The notes beneath the pieces were generated by a model that was not told where the DNA came from, made no database searches, and was given only the letters and a program-made list of their open reading frames with translations. The translations under genes and the position numbers were made by a program. A stretch of 64,000 nucleotides of DNA from Zygnema circumcarinatum (taxonomy: Eukaryota; Streptophyta; Zygnematophyceae; Zygnematales; Zygnemataceae), in NCBI GenBank assembly GCA_037447605.1, contig CM074804.1, positions 1,405,468 to 1,469,467 on the forward strand, given 5' to 3'. Shown piece by piece: positions 59,566 through 64,000 of the stretch (its first letter is position 1; each line of letters begins with the position of its first letter).

Positions 59566-61476
59566 ATGGCGGGCGCGTTGCGGCCCTTGTTAGGGCTGGT
59601 GGCGGTGCTGGGCCTCCTCGCGGGGCGCGCGCAGGGGCTTATGGTGGCCGTGGACGGGCGCGAGTGCTTCTCGCAGCACGCGGACTACGGGGACCTCGTC
59701 ACGGGGAGCTTCGTCGTCGTCGATGTGGACAGCTCCTGGCGGGATGAAGCCACATCCATTGACTTCTCGGTCGGCTCTCTCTCTCTCTCCCCCTCACTCT
59801 CTCTCGTTCCCTCTCTCTGTCTCTCTCATCCTCTTCCTTTATCTCGCTGTTTTTGTCTCTTTATTTATGTCGTTCGCTCTCTCTGTCTCTGTTTCCCTTC
59901 CTCTCCGTGTCTCTCTCTCTCTCTGTCTTTCAATCTCTCCGCTCTTCTGTGTCTCCCTCTCTCTGTCCCTTCCTCTCTCGCTCGTCCTCTCCCTTTATCT
60001 CTCTTTCTTTTTTTTTCTCTCTCTCTCCCTCCATCTATGTGTCTCTCACTGTCTGTTCTCACCCTCTCTCCCCTCCTCCCGCTCTCTCTCACTCACATTC
60101 TCTCGCTTTATTTCTCTGATCGCTCTCACAAATTTGTACTCCCACCCTCTCACACTCTCCTTGATCGCCCTCTCGCCGTCCGCTTCGTTTACGTTTTTTC
60201 GCTGTTCGTCTATTCCTCTCGTCTCTCTCTTCTATCCTCCCTCCTAAGCAAGCCCCAAAAACTTTCTTTGTTGCTTCCATTCTGAGAGCAGTTCTTCCTT
60301 TCTCTGAAGTTCACTGAAGCAGATTTTTTTCCCGAATTTCGTTTCCCTTTATTCACTCGTTAACCAACCTATATATGTATTCAAAGTCCATCTAAAAAAC
60401 ATATTTGTCACGGAAAGCGAGGTACCAATTCCCATTATAACTTGTGCTCAGTTCCGTTGCCTTCTCTGAACTGGTTCCATGTGCGCAGATCCTTCATCCC
60501 AACGGAGAATCTATCTATCATGTAGAAGATCGTGACGAGGACTCCTTTGAATTTATGGTCATGCAATCGGGAATCTTTCAGTTCTGTTTGGAGCAACATA
60601 AGCATCATATAGTCACCGTTGAGCTCAACTTTCAAATAGGACATCTCAGTCCTCTTGACGATTTAGCTACCGACGGTAAGCCCCATTTATGCCCCTCCTT
60701 CTTAGAATAAAACAAACAAAGATAGAATACGAGAACTTTATTAAATTATCAAACGAAAGATATTGTTCTAAAGCTGGATTGAGAGGTTTTTTGGATCCTT
60801 GTGCCTTTTTTGCAGAGCACATGGCAGAAATGATGCATCAGGTAGAGGAGATCCGCATAAATGTCGGATTAATAGCTCAAGATCAGGCTAGATTTAAGGC
60901 TCGGGACATTCGGCGCAAGAAAAGTAAGTGATGTTTTACTCCCCCGAATTTATGTCTGCATGCGTTTCTCAGTTCAACGGGACGGAACTCGGAACAGGAA
61001 GTGACTGCTGTTAAGTCTATTTTTTCAAACTCTCAGAGTTCTGTATCACTGAAGAACCGAGAAAATTTGTAAGCCGAGAGGCGCCTCGAGAACTCTGAAT
61101 GCTCACAGCTTTCGGTAACTTTTAAAACTCCCAAGTGATCAAGGCTACGAGAAATGTCTTTTCAACTAGAGAAGTTCTAAATGTCGTATGGTTTGCTTGT
61201 GCGACAACTGAAACTGAAACTGAAACTGAAACTGAAACTGAAACTGAAACTGAAACTGGAACTGGAACTGAAAACGATGTTGAGATTTTCTGTGGTCCAT
61301 GTGCCCCCAATGACAAGGGCGCGTTTTGCGTTGTGGCTGCAGCCAATGAGAGCACCAACCGCCGCCTGTTCCTCTACACGCTGTTGGAGGCGGCTGTGCT
61401 GGTCGGCGCCAGCGTCCTGCAGGTCTATGTCCTCAGAAGCCTCTTCGAGCGCCAGGCCAAAGCCAGCAGAGCCTAG
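59566..61476 (+). CDS. p24/emp24 family cargo receptor (copy 1)
   Basis: This type I membrane protein of COPI/COPII vesicles helps select and return cargo between ER and Golgi. Four exons give 210 residues in frame: 59566-59769, 60489-60675, 60816-60923, 61343-61476. In order: a signal peptide (GALRPLLGLVAVLGLLAG, cleavage probably after AQG near residue 24); a GOLD domain with RECFSQHADYGDLVTGSFVVVD, ILHPNGESIYHVEDRDEDSFEFM and SGIFQFCLEQHKHH (the two family cysteines are present); a coiled coil (EHMAEMMHQVEEIRINVGLI); RFKARDIRRKK; and a membrane span (FLYTLLEAAVLVGASVLQVYVL) with a short cytosolic tail (RSLFERQAKASRA). The tail lacks a classic dilysine signal. It is convergent with a second p24 gene. 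The subfamily (alpha/beta/gamma/delta) was not assigned. Confidence 0.9.
59775..60245 (+). repeat. CT-rich low-complexity tract in p24 intron 1
   Basis: TCTCTGTCTCTC-type polypyrimidine sequence of about 470 bases directly after the exon 1 donor. The long open frames across it are repeat artefacts. Confidence 0.9.
61203..61270 (+). repeat. GAAACT hexamer microsatellite in p24 intron 3
   Basis: About eleven copies of (C)TGAAA/CTGGAA hexamers. The same hexamer family appears as a coding repeat in GT92 exon 1 and near 35305-35350. Confidence 0.9.
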
Positions 61477-62309
61477 GGTTCAGAGTTTAGGGTTCAGGGT
61501 TCAGGGTTTAGGGTTTAAGAGTTAGGGTTTCAGGGGTTTAGGGTTGGAGGCGCTCGCTGTAAGTTAAGTGCAGGAACAGTTCTATGCGACAGTTTTGCTG
61601 AGATGGCCCGCATGTGAGTATATTTCCGTCGTGTTCCATGCTTAGGGTTTGTTCAGTTGTAGGTCCGTTTGTTGTAACTCATGGAAGGGAGCTTGTGAGA
61701 GAGGGCTGTTGCCTGTTCACACCATAAGTCTTCGACGGTTTACATGTTGTAGTTATGGTTTTCTTCCTCCATGTAGGGTTGGGATGATGTGCTCCATGAC
61801 GATGCATGCGCATGCATGCACGCATGGTGTATGCAGGATGTGTTCCATGTTTGTTGAGTGATGTATGGGAATGGTCGGAGTTGTCGTTAGATTGTCGTTG
61901 CCTTACATGCGAAGGCATGTACGTGGACATACAAATGGCCATGCTCGGTCGCACATCGACATCGAACGGTCACAGTCTCCCATTAGATTGCTACAACGAG
62001 GCACTCACAGCCTCTCTATGTACGCACGCCTGTGATTCGAGAGCCAATTTATGAACAGAACGAAACTATCACAGATGCAGCGGCTAGCAGCTCTTCTTGA
62101 TACTGTAGATGCACTGAGAAAAGCAGCGGGAGGGAGAGGGAGGAGAGGGAAGGGAGGGAGTGGGACGAGAGTGAGTAGGAGGGGGATTGGGGGAAGAGAG
62201 TGAGTGGGGAGGGGGGAAGGGGGAAGAGTGGGAGTCGGAGGAGAAGGGGCAGTGGGAAAGAGAGGGAATGTCGTAGGAGAGGGAGGATGCTGCGGAGCAG
62301 TCCCTTCCC
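61477..62309. other. Region between convergent p24 genes
   Basis: Holds the two 3' ends, telomere-type words right after the copy 1 stop (61478-61545), CATGCGCATGCATGC words (61800-61830) and the start of a GGGA tract (62115-62280). No gene is supported. Confidence 0.6.
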
Positions 62310-63606
62310 TCAGCGTCTGCTGTCGGCGCTCCTCTCAAAGAGGCGGCGCAGGACGAGGACCTGCGCCACGCTGGCGGTTACGAGCACAGCTGCCTCCAGC
62401 AGAGCGTAGTGCGCCAACCGCCGGTGGGTGCTCGCAGTGACTGCAAAGAAGGGGGGAGCTGCGGGTTAGGCCTCACGAGGGAGGGGGAGGGGGAAAGGGA
62501 GAGGTGGGGGAGGGAGCGAGGGGGGTGGGAGGGAACAGGGGAGAGGTGGGGATGGGAGGAGAGGGGACAGGGGGGCGAGGGGAGAGGGGGATGGGAAGGG
62601 ACAGGGGGGAGGGGGAGAGGGGGATGGGAGGGAACAGGGGGGAGAGGGGAGGTGGGGAGGGAGGGAGGGGGGAAAGGGGAGGGGGAAGGGTAAGGGGGGG
62701 AGAGGGAAGGTAGGAATGGGGGAAAGGCGAGGGGGTGAGAGTGGCATCTCTCACTTTGATGGCGGCGGATGTCTCGAGCTTTGGAGTACTCTTGGTCCAA
62801 TTCTATTTTCCTCAACTCCTCAATAATTGCTTCTATGCGCACAAGTACCGGTTTCAAGTGATCTGCGAAAATCCCTCAAAAAGAAAAGAAAAAAAAAGGG
62901 GGAATCAACAACATCGAAAGTTGAACAGGAGTGGACTGAAACTCAGTTCAAGTTCTAGGTTACATTTGCAATCGTGGAAATCTCTTGCTTTAGAAAAAGG
63001 ACCACGCATAAAGCCCTAATTTCCCCAACTCCTACGAGCCCCTTGAACTCTTACAAAGCCAAAAAGCTTAAAAAACCCTAAACCCTCGGAACCACCAGAC
63101 TTTACGAATCTTGAGAGCCTTTCAACTCACGAGCCCTGAACCCTAAACTCTAAAATTGTTAAGCAATTTATACCCTAAACCCTGATATCCTGAAGCACTA
63201 GACCACTAAAACCCTAAACACTGAACCCTTTCAACCTAAAGCACTGGACCTATAAAACCCTAAACCCTGCGACTTGAAACACTTAACCCTAAATCCTACG
63301 ACTTGAAACACTGAGCCCTAAACCCTACGACTTGAAACACTAAACACTAAACCCTAAATGCAAAGAGCAAAGAACCCAACATCAGAAGTAAATTTTCTCA
63401 CCGGAACTCAAAAGAACGCCCTCGTCTGAGTCCGACGGAACTGCAAATGGCTGCGACGCATGGATCTCGATTTCAACGGTTTCCGGCACGGGCGAATGAT
63501 TATTGAAACAGAACTGGTACACACCGAACAGTTGAGCCTTGAATTCAAACCGCGCGTCCGTACTCCCGTGGACGAAGTGAACTATAGTTCCAACGGGGTC
63601 ATTCAC
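62310..63606 (-). CDS. p24/emp24 family cargo receptor (copy 2), 5'-partial
   Basis: A second p24 protein on the minus strand. Three exons are visible, reading downwards: 63402-63606, 62755-62862 and 62310-62440 (TGA). The GOLD domain part reads NDPVGTIVHFVHGSTDARFEF and LFGVYQFCFNNHSPVPETVEIEIH. The coiled coil reads LVRIEAIIEELRKIELDQEY, and KARDIRRHQ corresponds to KARDIRRKK of copy 1. The membrane span is HYALLEAAVLVTASVAQVLVL, with a tail RRLFERSADSRR. The exon encoding the coiled coil is 108 bases in both genes and has the same intron phases. The signal peptide exon is not seen in 63607-64000 and should lie beyond the window. The two genes look like an inverted duplication that has since diverged strongly. 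Confidence 0.88.
62441..62754. repeat. GGGGA polypurine tract filling p24 copy 2 intron
   Basis: A nearly pure A/G tract on the plus strand, which is a C/T tract on the sense (minus) strand, occupies most of the intron between the coiled-coil exon and the membrane-span exon. Confidence 0.92.
63060..63360. repeat. Telomere-type words with 35-bp tandem repeat
   Basis: Decayed AAACCCTAA words in a p24 copy 2 intron. From about 63265 a unit of 34-36 bases, ACCCTACGACTTGAAACACT plus AACCCTAA-type words, repeats about three times. Confidence 0.8.
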
Positions 63607-64000
63607 CTGCCAAAAAAAAAAAAAAAAGGGGGAGGGGGAGGGGATTGATTTTAAAATTCAAAAATAAAATTGAAGCAAAAAAGATTTTCTTTATCAGATG
63701 CTTTAAGTTTGGATTGTTTGGAGAGATTCTGAATTTCTTTTCCTTTCCTTAAAATTACAAAATTAGCCCCTACCGTGTCTCCCTACATTTCCTGATTTTC
63801 CATGCTGCCAGTTTCTCCGTTCCGTCATCAGTTACCTCCCTGCATGGAACAGCCACGGCAAGTCCTCAAATTTTACGATGCGAACCCTAAACCCTAAATC
63901 CCTCTTCTTTCAGGAATGTTCTATTCCCAAAAAAATTAAGCTTTCAGGTTTTTCGGCGAAAACCTCAAAAACCCAACACAGTTTTTCAAAAATTCTTCCT
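63607..64000. other. Window end: intron or 5' region of p24 copy 2
   Basis: Starts with the A-rich complement of a poly-T acceptor tract (63612-63630). Beyond it I see no exon that could encode the missing signal peptide and first half of the GOLD domain. Confidence 0.5.

Overview
This is nuclear DNA from a eukaryote that carries a plastid, most likely an alga of the green lineage. Four things point there. Genes are broken by many GT-AG introns with long pyrimidine tracts. The commonest interspersed repeat is a decayed plant-type telomere heptamer (TTTAGGG/CCCTAAA). An ispF gene of the plastid MEP isoprenoid pathway has a serine-rich N-terminal presequence. A two-domain plant-type phosphoethanolamine N-methyltransferase and a plant-type GT92 glycosyltransferase are also present. 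Genus or species cannot be fixed from the sequence alone. Two 10-base N runs (18991-19000, 47431-47440) mark assembly gaps in purine-rich repeats.

Layout from left to right: a 5'-truncated DhaL/DAK2 dihydroxyacetone-kinase gene (48-2671, +); a 3.6 kb repeat-rich gap; a 16-exon HEAT-repeat PP4 regulatory subunit 1-like gene (6312-15413, +) holding a 1.26 kb intronic AT satellite; a GT92 glycosyltransferase (16980-20750, -) divergent from an intronless HemK2/N6AMT1-type methyltransferase (21776-22426, +); a probable organelle-targeted rhodanese (23814-27036, +); a SPATA20/YyaL-type thioredoxin-domain protein (28016-35623, +) with a 1.25 kb C/T tract, a GGGGCAT array and one exon broken by frameshifts; phosphoethanolamine N-methyltransferase (37275-42515, +); a giant long-form tRNase Z (43718-49656, +); a TTC33-like TPR protein (50847-52557, +); ispF (53807-55542, +); nucleoside diphosphate kinase (56611-58434, +); and two p24/emp24 cargo-receptor paralogues facing tail to tail (59566-61476, +, and 62310 to beyond 63606, -).

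These are mostly housekeeping genes and do not form an operon-like pathway. Loose themes are secretory-pathway and membrane biology (two p24 proteins, GT92, phosphocholine synthesis), translation and RNA maturation (tRNase Z, HemK2), and plastid metabolism (IspF, possibly rhodanese). Exon-intron models were built by hand from reading frame, splice-site sequence and remembered family conservation. In all complete genes except the SPATA20-like one, the exon lengths add up to an unbroken frame. I found no CRISPR, prokaryotic operon, rRNA, convincing tRNA or transposase gene, and nothing that amounts to a clearly new multi-gene system. The unusual content is in repeat architecture, promoter motif arrays, GC-AG introns and microsatellites that have become coding sequence.
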